Assembly (NCBI GenBank): GCA_021202205.1
Contig: JAJQDJ010000062.1
Coordinates: 1-6,604, forward strand
Length of the DNA stretch: 6,604 nucleotides
Direction of reading: 5' to 3'
Origin: Erysipelotrichaceae bacterium
GTDB lineage: Bacteria; Bacillota_I; Bacilli_A; Erysipelotrichales; Coprobacillaceae
A program made the position numbers and the translations under genes. Positions 1-5,781 of the stretch are shown here, in pieces. The notes below the pieces were generated by a model. That model was not told the origin of the DNA. It was given only the letters and a program-made list of their open reading frames with translations, and did no database searches. Position 1 is the first letter of the stretch; each line of letters begins with the position of its first letter.

Positions 1-5
1 ACGGG

Positions 6-24
6 ATTTAAAAATCTTTTAAAT
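6..24. repeat. AT-only inverted repeat after the DUF4037 gene
   Basis: ATTTAAAA and TTTTAAAT (8-base arms) flank a three-base loop, 15 bases after the stop at 39-41. There is no T-run after the stem on the minus strand within the window, so I do not call it a terminator. It is close to the window edge. Confidence 0.3.
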
Positions 25-38
25 TTCTTCTTGACATT

Positions 39-302
39 TTACCAGACGACTAATATATAAGATATGTGATCATCTAAGAATGATGACAGACATGTAGTAT
101 AATTGAGCCTTTGTAATTCATAAACAACACGCTGGCATATACTTTCCATGATTGTTTCTTTATCATCAGATTCTATTAATAATGGTAAGGATTGTCTTAA
201 ATCATGTAAAATAACACAATCCTTCAAACCATAATAACTCCATTTATAGTAAGGTTTATATTTCTTATTTAAAATATATATAACAGATATAGTTGCATCA
301 TG
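39..302 (-). pseudogene. Out-of-frame C-terminal remainder of the DUF4037 protein
   Basis: About 87 codons run open on the minus strand from the CAT at 302 to TAA at 39-41, shifted by one base from the upstream DUF4037 frame. The translation begins HDATISVIYILNKKYKPYYKW. The (L/I)LNKKYKP-(F/Y)YKW segment, followed by a helical tail, is what I recall coming after the SGQYNY segment in DUF4037 proteins. Joined, the two parts would make a protein of about 545 residues. The two frames overlap only at 298-323, so the change lies there, in or next to TCATCATGATG. One extra base, or two lost, would explain it. It has no good start codon or ribosome binding site of its own (a TTG at 227 is not credible). 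It could be a real mutation, a phase-variable or programmed frameshift, or a sequencing error. Confidence 0.75.
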
Positions 303-1677
303 ATGATAAACATAATTGTAAGGCTACTTTATCTTGTCGCTGTTGGATACGATTATAGTTATATTGACCACATTGAGACATCTTGTGAATTTTTTCAGCT
401 AATTTTATCATTTGTATATGTCTAGGATAATAAGATAAATATTCTCTTATCTTTGTAATCAAGCCATAGTTATCAACAAATATTTTTCCATTTATACAAT
501 TAAGTAATGTCATTTCATCAATATTTAACCAATCATCATCGCATTTTGGATAAACAAAGAAATCATCAATACATTGAACTCCAACTCTATTGATAGCTTG
601 TGATGTAGTATTTCTTTGATAACCCATAAATTTTCGTGGTAAATGATCATAAGCTTCTTGTAAATCTATATGTATTTCATCATAAATTTCTCTAGGTAAC
701 CAAATACAAAACCCTGGTCCAAAATCATGATCATGGGACAATTCATCGTCATAACCTAAGCAATCAGATCCTTCCCCACATAAGCCAATAGCCATATAAG
801 GCAAATATTCCTTAAAATTTTCTAACATATCGATACCATAATTCTCATAATATTGTTCACATAACTGTAAGCCTTTGATAGACATTTGACTTGCTACATT
901 ATTTCTATTTTCTAAGACAATTTGATATTCTTTATTATGACCATATAATTCATCGAGTTTCGCTAATATTTCATCATATAGTTTCAACGATTCATCATAT
1001 TTCAAATCTAAGCTATATTGATAAGCTTTTAAAGAAAGCGCTGCATAATAATGTGTATCCAAATAGTCTAATGATTCAAACAATGATAAAGATTGATGAA
1101 GATAATCTAAAGCTTGTTCGTTTTTATCTAATTGATAATACATTTGTGCCAAATTACTATAAGTAATAGCTATTTCTACTTCACTATTATTGATGTCTTT
1201 CATAATAGATAAGGCTTTGATTTCATACTCAATAGCTTTATCAAGATCACCCAACTCTTGATATAATAAAGATATATTATTATAAAACGAAGCTAAACGT
1301 TCATCATGACAATCAAGATTCTGATATATATCTTCTACTTTTTGATAATAATCCAATGCTTCTAAATATCTTCCACCTGCTCTATATAAAGTTGCTATAT
1401 TGAGATAACATGTTCCAGCTTCAATAGAGTTTTGCAAGCCATGAGATAATAGTATTTTTTCTGATTGTAAAGCTATAGTATAGCCTAAATCAAACTGTGA
1501 AGTCACACGATAGTAACCCATTAATTCACTAAGCAATCCTAATACAAGATCGTCCCTATTATTTTGCATAGCATTATTTAGTTGATTGAGTAAATAGGCA
1601 TAGGCCTCACCTAATTGTTGATGAGCATAAAAATAATCTAATTGTTCATATATTTTATTCATGGTGACGTAGTGCAT
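298..1677 (-). CDS. TPR + DUF4037 nucleotidyltransferase-like protein, frameshifted near C-terminus
   Basis: This 459-residue protein has an N-terminal helical repeat region with TPR units at about 86-120, 128-162, 168-202 and possibly 209-242. A DUF4037 domain follows from about 260. It carries a nucleotidyltransferase-type motif, GEGSDCLGYDDELSHDHDFG (301-320): Gly303-Ser304, then Asp316-x-Asp318 as likely metal ligands. The biochemical role of DUF4037 is not known to me; nucleotide transfer is an inference from the motif. The frame ends at TGA (298-300) just after MSQCGQYNYNR, but sequence that looks like the rest of the domain continues in another frame (see 39-302), so the C-terminus is truncated. 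The start at 1677 has AGGA seven bases upstream and overlaps pflA by 23 bases. An alternative ATG at 1662 would overlap by eight bases (ATGAATAA) but has no clear ribosome binding site. The overlap with pflA suggests a job linked to PFL activation or its control. Confidence 0.82.
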   Translation of the reverse strand: MHYVTMNKIYEQLDYFYAHQQLGEAYAYLLNQLNNAMQNNRDDLVLGLLSELMGYYRVTSQFDLGYTIALQSEKILLSHGLQNSIEAGTCYLNIATLYRAGGRYLEALDYYQKVEDIYQNLDCHDERLASFYNNISLLYQELGDLDKAIEYEIKALSIMKDINNSEVEIAITYSNLAQMYYQLDKNEQALDYLHQSLSLFESLDYLDTHYYAALSLKAYQYSLDLKYDESLKLYDEILAKLDELYGHNKEYQIVLENRNNVASQMSIKGLQLCEQYYENYGIDMLENFKEYLPYMAIGLCGEGSDCLGYDDELSHDHDFGPGFCIWLPREIYDEIHIDLQEAYDHLPRKFMGYQRNTTSQAINRVGVQCIDDFFVYPKCDDDWLNIDEMTLLNCINGKIFVDNYGLITKIREYLSYYPRHIQMIKLAEKIHKMSQCGQYNYNRIQQRQDKVALQLCLSS

Positions 1678-2404
1678 CTTTCATTCCTGTTAATATGACA
1701 TTTCTTGCTTTTATAGCATCTTCTTTACTTAATGGTTCTATATCTTTTAATGGATAATCATAACCTAAATTATCATATTTAGCTTTACCCATCGTATGAT
1801 ATGGTAAAACGTCTAATGCTTTAAGATTTTTTAATGTTGCGATAAATTCTCCTAATTGATAAAGATATTGATCATTTTGCGTAATAGTTGGGACGACTAC
1901 ATGTCTTATCCATATTTCGATACCTTTATCATCAATATAATGAGCAAATTTTAATATCATATCATTATGTTGACTCGTTAACTTGACATGTTCTATAGGA
2001 TCAATATGCTTAATATCTAACATCACCAAATCTGTTACTGCTAATAATCTATCCATTTTCTTTAAATAATCAGGATTTTCATTATAGGTAATACCTGAAG
2101 TATCTAAGCATGTATGGATACCTTGTTTATGACAAGTTTCAAAGAGTTCCGTTAGAAAATCTATTTGCATCAAAGGTTCTCCTCCCGTACAGGTAATACC
2201 TCCATTTTTATAAAACTCTTTCTTTGAGTTAAACATCTTTAATATATCATCAACACTCATTGTTTCGCCTACATGGGGTTCCCATGTATCAGGATTATGA
2301 CAATACAAGCAACGCATTGGACAGCCTTGAAAAAATACGACAAAACGAATACCAGGTCCATCAACTGTCCCACAGCTTTCTGTTGAATGAATATAACCTT
2401 TCAT
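1655..2404 (-). CDS. pflA: Pyruvate formate-lyase activating enzyme (radical SAM)
   Basis: PFL activase uses S-adenosylmethionine and a reduced [4Fe-4S] cluster to make a 5'-deoxyadenosyl radical that takes a hydrogen from the PFL glycine. The 249-residue length is normal. The radical-SAM cluster motif CxxxCxxC is Cys28, Cys32 and Cys35 in QGCPMRCLYCHNPDTW. The GGEP motif at 74-77 (TCTGGEPLMQ) contacts SAM, and the N-terminal HSTESCGTVDGPGIRF and C-terminal LPYHTMGKAKYDNLG segments are typical of PflA. No extra ferredoxin domain is present, as expected for PflA rather than the activases of other glycyl-radical enzymes. Its likely substrate here is Gly55 of the separate 80-residue radical subunit. 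The ribosome binding site is AGGTGGT, seven bases before ATG. It is the first gene after a terminator, and its 3' end overlaps the TPR-DUF4037 gene by 23 bases, so those two are probably translated together. Confidence 0.97.
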   Translation of the reverse strand: MKGYIHSTESCGTVDGPGIRFVVFFQGCPMRCLYCHNPDTWEPHVGETMSVDDILKMFNSKKEFYKNGGITCTGGEPLMQIDFLTELFETCHKQGIHTCLDTSGITYNENPDYLKKMDRLLAVTDLVMLDIKHIDPIEHVKLTSQHNDMILKFAHYIDDKGIEIWIRHVVVPTITQNDQYLYQLGEFIATLKNLKALDVLPYHTMGKAKYDNLGYDYPLKDIEPLSKEDAIKARNVILTGMKDALRHHE

Positions 2405-2423
2405 AAAAACACCACCTTTTTTT

Positions 2424-2432
2424 ATTTTACCA
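2424..2432 (-). promoter_or_regulatory. Possible extended -10 promoter for pflA
   Basis: Just after the terminator, TGGTAAAAT on the minus strand fits an extended -10 element (TGN followed by TAAAAT, one mismatch from TATAAT). No good -35 is visible; TTCATT lies at 17 bases. The start would fall near 2417, giving a leader of only about 13 bases that begins at the AGGTGGT ribosome binding site (2411-2417). The call is weak and rests mainly on the need for a promoter after the terminator. Confidence 0.3.
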
Positions 2433-2433
2433 C

Positions 2434-2460
2434 AAAAAAGGAATCAATGAAATTGATTCC
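2434..2460 (-). terminator. Rho-independent terminator between the IIB-like gene and pflA
   Basis: On the minus strand GGAATCAA / TTGATTCC form an 8-base stem around a five-base loop (2440-2460) and run straight into six T (2434-2439). It starts 24 bases after the IIB-like stop. It should end the pfl-to-IIB transcript, so pflA needs readthrough or its own promoter. Confidence 0.8.
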
Positions 2461-2484
2461 CATTAAGACTTAAGAATAATTTTA

Positions 2485-2784
2485 TTATTTGTTATATTCT
2501 TCCCAGATATCATTAAAAATCTTGATTGCATTGAAGTTTACAAAATCTTCTTCATTAATAACTTTTACAATTTTATCAGGGTAAGCACCTGCAATTTTTT
2601 CATATGCACTTCTTAATTGTGGTTCAATTAAGATAACATCAGCTAGATCAGCAGAATATTCAACTGCATGTTCTGATGCAGACCAAACATTACAGTCTCT
2701 TGTTTTACGAGAAGCAGCATCCTTTAATTTAGAAGCAAATAATGTAGAAGTAACTCCAGCAACACAACATAATAAGATTTTCAT
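2485..2784 (-). CDS. Stand-alone PTS EIIB-like protein (lactose/cellobiose type)
   Basis: This 99-residue soluble protein has the fold signature of the lactose/cellobiose PTS EIIB family. A first strand, MKILLCC, runs into CVAGVTST (7-14), which matches the phosphocysteine loop CSAGMSTS of cellobiose IIB, so Cys7 is the likely phosphorylation site. ADVILIEPQLRSAYEKI (48-64) matches the second conserved strand-loop-helix (ADVVLLGPQ-type). The length is normal for a single IIB domain. No IIA or IIC gene is present in the window, so it is not part of a visible transporter. Its position between the PFL subunits and pflA suggests a regulatory or accessory role, with Cys7 phosphorylation perhaps reporting PEP/sugar state. 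This is inference from position only. The ribosome binding site GAGGAGG (2793-2799) lies eight bases before ATG. A strong terminator follows. Confidence 0.8.
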   Translation of the reverse strand: MKILLCCVAGVTSTLFASKLKDAASRKTRDCNVWSASEHAVEYSADLADVILIEPQLRSAYEKIAGAYPDKIVKVINEEDFVNFNAIKIFNDIWEEYNK

Positions 2785-2827
2785 TTATTCATCCTCCTCA
2801 ATAGTGTTCTTATCATTTTACTATGAA

Positions 2828-2851
2828 AGGAGACAGCAAAATGTGTCTCCT
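2828..2851 (-). terminator. Stem-loop after the radical-subunit gene, possible partial terminator
   Basis: A perfect 8-base stem AGGAGACA / TGTCTCCT encloses an 8-base loop, starting seven bases after the stop of the radical-subunit gene. On the minus strand it is followed by only TTTCATAG, a poor U-tract, so it may terminate only partly or protect the 3' end of the three-gene pfl message. It would raise the level of the PFL genes over the IIB-like gene. Confidence 0.55.
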
Positions 2852-2857
2852 AAAATT

Positions 2858-3100
2858 CTATAAAGCTTCGTGGAATGTACGTGAAATAACATCGTCCTGT
2901 TGTTCCTTTGTAAGTTTTACAAAGTTAACTGCATATCCAGAAACACGAATTGTTAATTGAGGATATTTTTCAGGATGTTTTTGAGCATCTAATAAAGTAT
3001 CTCTATTTAATACATTAACATTTAAATGATGTCCACCTTTTTCAGCGTAAGCATCTAACATACCAACCAAATTTTCAACTTGTTGTTCATTTGTAGCCAT
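2858..3100 (-). CDS. grcA: Stand-alone glycyl-radical subunit of split PFL (GrcA/YfiD-like)
   Basis: This 80-residue protein is a whole PFL C-terminal glycyl-radical domain. It reads NLVGMLDAY (10-18), GGHHLNVNVLNRDTLLDA (22-39), HPEKYPQLTIRVSGYA (42-57) and EQQDDVISRTFHEAL (66-80, the usual PFL end). Gly55 within RVSGY corresponds to E. coli Gly734, the residue made into a radical by PFL activase. With the 688-residue body it adds up to one complete PFL, so I infer a two-subunit enzyme. E. coli GrcA/YfiD is a related spare part that replaces the domain after oxygen cleavage, but there a full-length PflB also exists. Here the neighbouring body has no such domain of its own. Unlike YfiD (127 aa) there is no long N-terminal extension. 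The ribosome binding site AAAGGAG (3108-3114), seven bases before ATG, is strong, and the gap to the preceding gene is 15 bases. Confidence 0.95.
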   Translation of the reverse strand: MATNEQQVENLVGMLDAYAEKGGHHLNVNVLNRDTLLDAQKHPEKYPQLTIRVSGYAVNFVKLTKEQQDDVISRTFHEAL

Positions 3101-3115
3101 AATTATTCTCCTTTA

Positions 3116-3322
3116 CTAATATTCTTCATCGTCATCCATCGGAAAATTTGGAATCTTGCAAGCCGTATCACCACTATCACAATCCATCTTTGACACAACA
3201 GTAACGTCTTCCATTTCAATTTGAGCATCATCATTCACTTTAACATTAATATGTCCTGATCCTGTGCTCATATGACCATCCAACATTTTAACTAACTCTT
3301 CAATTTCTTTTTGAGTAGCCAT
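3116..3322 (-). CDS. 68-aa degenerate glycyl-radical-domain paralogue, no radical Gly
   Basis: This is a small acidic cytosolic protein encoded between the PFL body and its radical subunit. Its first 30 residues align with the radical subunit encoded next to it. Both start MAT, share LV-x-MLD, G, H and NV-x-V, and have about 14 identities in 29 positions with one gap. The LVxMLD...GHxNVxV pattern is the part of a PFL C-terminal domain just before the glycyl loop. From residue 31 on, the HPEKYPxLTIRVSGYA loop is absent. In its place is an unrelated stretch with Cys48 and Cys55 (CDSGDTAC) and a strongly acidic end, DDDEEY. It cannot carry the glycyl radical. Its ribosome binding site (AAAGAAGTG) is weaker than that of the following gene. 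The function is unknown. It might hold the radical-domain site of the PFL body open, compete with the radical subunit, or aid activation. An eroded duplicate is possible, but its intact frame and operon position suggest it is used. Confidence 0.85.
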   Translation of the reverse strand: MATQKEIEELVKMLDGHMSTGSGHINVKVNDDAQIEMEDVTVVSKMDCDSGDTACKIPNFPMDDDEEY

Positions 3323-3338
3323 TCATTAACACTTCTTT

Positions 3339-5405
3339 CTAATTACCTTCTTTGATAGATTCAATATCTAAATCACCAGCAAATACAGCATCATCTTTAC
3401 CTAAAGCATTAGGAATGATTGTAAATGTATTAGAAATACCATCTTGAGCATCTTTGAATGGTAATTTAGCAACTGATGATAATGAAGAAATAGCACCATG
3501 AGTATCTCTACCGTGCATTGGGTTAGCACCTGGAGCAAATGGTTCTCCACCTTTTCTACCATCAGGTGTACTTCCTGTTGCCTTACCATAAACAACATTA
3601 GAAGTAATTGTTAAGATAGAAGTTGTAGGAATAGAATCTCTATAAGTATGATGAGAACGAACCATATCCATGAATGTTTCAACTAACCATTGAGCAATTT
3701 CGTCTGCGCGATCGTCATCATTACCATATTTAGGGAAATCACCCTCTACTTCAAAATCAACAACAATACCATCATCATCTCTAATACATTTAACTTTAGC
3801 ATATTTAATAGCTGAAAGAGAATCTGTTACAACTGATAATCCAGCTATACCAGTAGCAAAGTAACGTTTTACTTCTCTATCATGTAAAGCCATTTGAATT
3901 CTCTCATAAGCATATTTATCATGCATATAATGAATGATATTTAAAGCGTTAACATAAACACCTGCTAACCATGCCATCATATCAGTATATTTTTCAATAA
4001 CATCATCATAATCTAAGTAATCACCAACAACTGGACGATATTTAGGTCCAACTTGTTTCTTAGATTTTTCATCAACACCACCATTAATAGCATACAATAA
4101 GCACTTAGCTAAGTTAGCACGAGCACCGAAGAATTGCATTTCTTTACCAACACGCATTGATGATACACAACATGCAATAGCATAATCATCACCATGAGTA
4201 ACACGCATTAAATCATCGTTTTCATATTGAATTGATGAAGTTTCAATAGAAGTCTTAGCACAGAAAGCTTTGAAGTTAGCTGGTAATCTTGTAGACCATA
4301 ATACTGTCATATTTGGTTCTGGTGCAGTTCCTAAGTTAGATAATGTATGTAAGTATCTAAATGAAGTTTTTGTAACCATATGACGTCCATCAACACCAAC
4401 ACCACCAATTGATTCAGTTACCCAAGTAGGATCTCCAGCGAAGATTGAGTTGTATTCTGGCGTTCTTGCGAATTTGACTAATCTTAATTTCATAATGAAA
4501 TGATCAATAAATTCCTGAACTTCTTCTTCAGTATATTTTCCGCTTGCTAAATCTCTTTCAACATAAATATCAATGAATGTAGAAGTTCTACCCAATGACA
4601 TAGCTGCCCCGTTTTGTTCTTTAACAGCTCCCAAATAACCAAAGTATAACCATTGAATAGCTTCTTTACAGTCTTTAGCAGGTTTAGAAATATCAAAACC
4701 ATACTTAAATCCCATTTCCTTTAATTCACCTAATGCTCTAATTTGTTCAGACAATTCTTCTCTTAAACGAATAACACTAGAAGTCATTCTCTTTTGTGTT
4801 GTAGCTAATTGATTTTTCTTATCTTCAATCAATAAATCAACACCATATAACGCAACTCTACGATAATCTCCAATAATACGTCCTCTACCATATCCATCAG
4901 GTAAACCAGTAATAACGTGAGAAGAACGACATGCTCTAATTTCTGGTGTATAAACATCAAATACACCTTGGTTATGAGTCTTTCTATATTCTCTAAAAAT
5001 ATAAGAAATTTCAGGATCAACTTTATAACCATTTGTCTCACATGCTTGCTCAGCAATACGAATACCACCAAAAGGTTGTAAAGATCTCTTGAAAGGCTTA
5101 TCAGTTTGGAACCCAACAATCTTTTCTTTTGATCTATCTAAATAACCAGCATCATGAGAAGTTAATGTAGATACAGTCTTAGTATCCATATCTAAAACAC
5201 CACCAGCTTCTCTTTCCTGCCTTGTTAATTCCATAACCTGATCCCATAGATCTTTAGTGTTCTGTGTAGGACCTGCCAAGAATGAGTCATCACCATCATA
5301 AGGAGTATAATTTAATTGAATAAAATCTCTCAAATTAACATCTTTATTCCATTTTCCTGCTTGGAATCCATCCCAGGCATCATTCCATTTTACTTTAAAT
5401 GTCAT
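3339..5405 (-). CDS. pflB: Pyruvate formate-lyase body, lacking the glycyl-radical domain
   Basis: This is the catalytic body of pyruvate formate-lyase (formate C-acetyltransferase), which converts pyruvate + CoA to acetyl-CoA + formate in anaerobic fermentation in the cytosol. It is PFL-like from the first residue, including a PFGGIRIAEQACE segment (about 111-123). The active-site pair Cys412-Cys413 lies in GDDYAIACCVSSM and corresponds to E. coli Cys418/Cys419. The protein is 688 residues instead of about 760. It stops in the linker just after the family segment KDAQDGISNTFTIIPNALGK (651-670), so the C-terminal RVSGY radical domain is absent. That domain is encoded separately at 3100-2858, so this is a clean gene fission and not a damaged gene: there is a new tail (about 18 residues), a proper stop and no remnant. 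The start has an AGGGGG ribosome binding site. It is the first gene of the operon, with 16 bases to the next gene. Confidence 0.97.
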   Translation of the reverse strand: MTFKVKWNDAWDGFQAGKWNKDVNLRDFIQLNYTPYDGDDSFLAGPTQNTKDLWDQVMELTRQEREAGGVLDMDTKTVSTLTSHDAGYLDRSKEKIVGFQTDKPFKRSLQPFGGIRIAEQACETNGYKVDPEISYIFREYRKTHNQGVFDVYTPEIRACRSSHVITGLPDGYGRGRIIGDYRRVALYGVDLLIEDKKNQLATTQKRMTSSVIRLREELSEQIRALGELKEMGFKYGFDISKPAKDCKEAIQWLYFGYLGAVKEQNGAAMSLGRTSTFIDIYVERDLASGKYTEEEVQEFIDHFIMKLRLVKFARTPEYNSIFAGDPTWVTESIGGVGVDGRHMVTKTSFRYLHTLSNLGTAPEPNMTVLWSTRLPANFKAFCAKTSIETSSIQYENDDLMRVTHGDDYAIACCVSSMRVGKEMQFFGARANLAKCLLYAINGGVDEKSKKQVGPKYRPVVGDYLDYDDVIEKYTDMMAWLAGVYVNALNIIHYMHDKYAYERIQMALHDREVKRYFATGIAGLSVVTDSLSAIKYAKVKCIRDDDGIVVDFEVEGDFPKYGNDDDRADEIAQWLVETFMDMVRSHHTYRDSIPTTSILTITSNVVYGKATGSTPDGRKGGEPFAPGANPMHGRDTHGAISSLSSVAKLPFKDAQDGISNTFTIIPNALGKDDAVFAGDLDIESIKEGN

Positions 5406-5436
5406 CTTAAAACCCCCTGTTTAAATTTTCGTGTTA

Positions 5437-5465
5437 ATTATAACATTCTTAATAAATATTCACAA
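5437..5465 (-). promoter_or_regulatory. Sigma-A type promoter of the pfl operon
   Basis: On the minus strand, TTGTGA (5460-5465) and a perfect TATAAT (5437-5442) are separated by exactly 17 bases. Transcription would begin near 5430, giving a leader of about 25 bases to the ATG at 5405, with an AGGGGG ribosome binding site at 5413-5418. The -35 lies within TTGTGAA, which equals one half of the Rex (NADH/NAD+ sensor) operator TTGTGAA-N4-TTCACAA. The second half is not recognisable here, so Rex control is only a possibility. Confidence 0.75.
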
Positions 5466-5520
5466 TGGGAATAAACCAAATTTTAAAAAGAATTTAAACA
5501 TAAAATTTGTCCATTCCACT

Positions 5521-5541
5521 ATGTTAATTTGACTATAACAT
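5521..5541. repeat. Inverted repeat ATGTTA-N9-TAACAT upstream of pfl
   Basis: Perfect 6-base arms (5521-5526 and 5536-5541) are separated by nine bases, with a total span of 21 bases, or two helical turns. It lies about 90-110 bases upstream of the predicted pfl transcription start. The geometry suits a dimeric regulator, but the sequence is not a consensus I can name (not FNR, Rex or a CcpA cre site). In DNA this AT-rich, chance occurrence is possible. Confidence 0.3.
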
Positions 5542-5587
5542 GAATTATTATAAAAATCCATTTATATGCATTATTGTTTTTATATAC

Positions 5588-5611
5588 AAAAAAAACCAAT
5601 TAATCAATTGG
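5588..5611 (-). terminator. Rho-independent terminator after the thioesterase gene
   Basis: On the minus strand the stem CCAATT / AATTGG has a four-base loop (hairpin 5596-5611) and is followed directly by eight T (5588-5595). It lies about 170 bases after the thioesterase stop and about 120 bases before the pfl promoter, so it insulates the two units. On the plus strand the same hairpin is followed by CATTTTT, so it may also work weakly in that direction. Confidence 0.75.
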
Positions 5612-5706
5612 CATTTTTCATATCTGAATTCTGTTACGGGAAAACGAATACTATTATAGATATTTGGAACACACATATAATAGCACATTTTATATATAAA
5701 AAATTT

Positions 5707-5723
5707 CATATTTTGAAAATATG
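5707..5723. repeat. 17-base AT-rich palindrome in the thioesterase 3' region
   Basis: CATATTTT and AAAATATG flank a single central base, giving 8-base arms. On the plus strand a run of seven T follows after two bases. On the minus strand a run of six T follows after three bases. It could be a weak terminator in either direction, but the stem has almost no G/C. I see no protein-coding reason for it. Confidence 0.4.
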
Positions 5724-5781
5724 CATTTTTTTATATTCTATAGTGTTAGCTTTTCTACAAATTTCCTATATTTCAACAAAT

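Larger units (their letters stand above)
5406..5781. other. 376-base intergenic region between thioesterase and pfl
   Basis: This very AT-rich gap holds, from high to low coordinates, an imperfect hairpin-forming palindrome (5707-5723), an intrinsic terminator (5588-5611), an inverted repeat (5521-5541) and the pfl promoter (5437-5465). The short open frames here on both strands lack ribosome binding sites and do not look like protein genes. A further TATAAT at 5653-5658 (minus) has no -35 partner. Confidence 0.6.

Noticed and set aside
891..1166. Plus-strand 91-codon open frame
   Set aside because: It lies wholly antisense to the TPR part of the DUF4037 gene. Its translation is low-complexity and typical of a shadow frame.
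3101..3341. PFL fragmentation as a frameshift or stop mutation in a normal pflB
   Set aside because: The break is at the domain linker. Each part has its own start, ribosome binding site and stop, and a separate paralogous gene lies between them, so a single mutation or read error cannot explain it.
3401..3598. Minus-strand 65-codon frame inside pflB
   Set aside because: It is an out-of-frame shadow of the well-conserved PFL body with no family resemblance.
4829..5119. Minus-strand 96-codon frame inside pflB
   Set aside because: It is an out-of-frame shadow of pflB, whose own translation here matches PFL closely.
5587..5745. Minus-strand frame of about 50 codons starting in the thioesterase 3' region
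   Set aside because: There is no ribosome binding site, and it reads through the terminator hairpin. I do not regard it as a gene.
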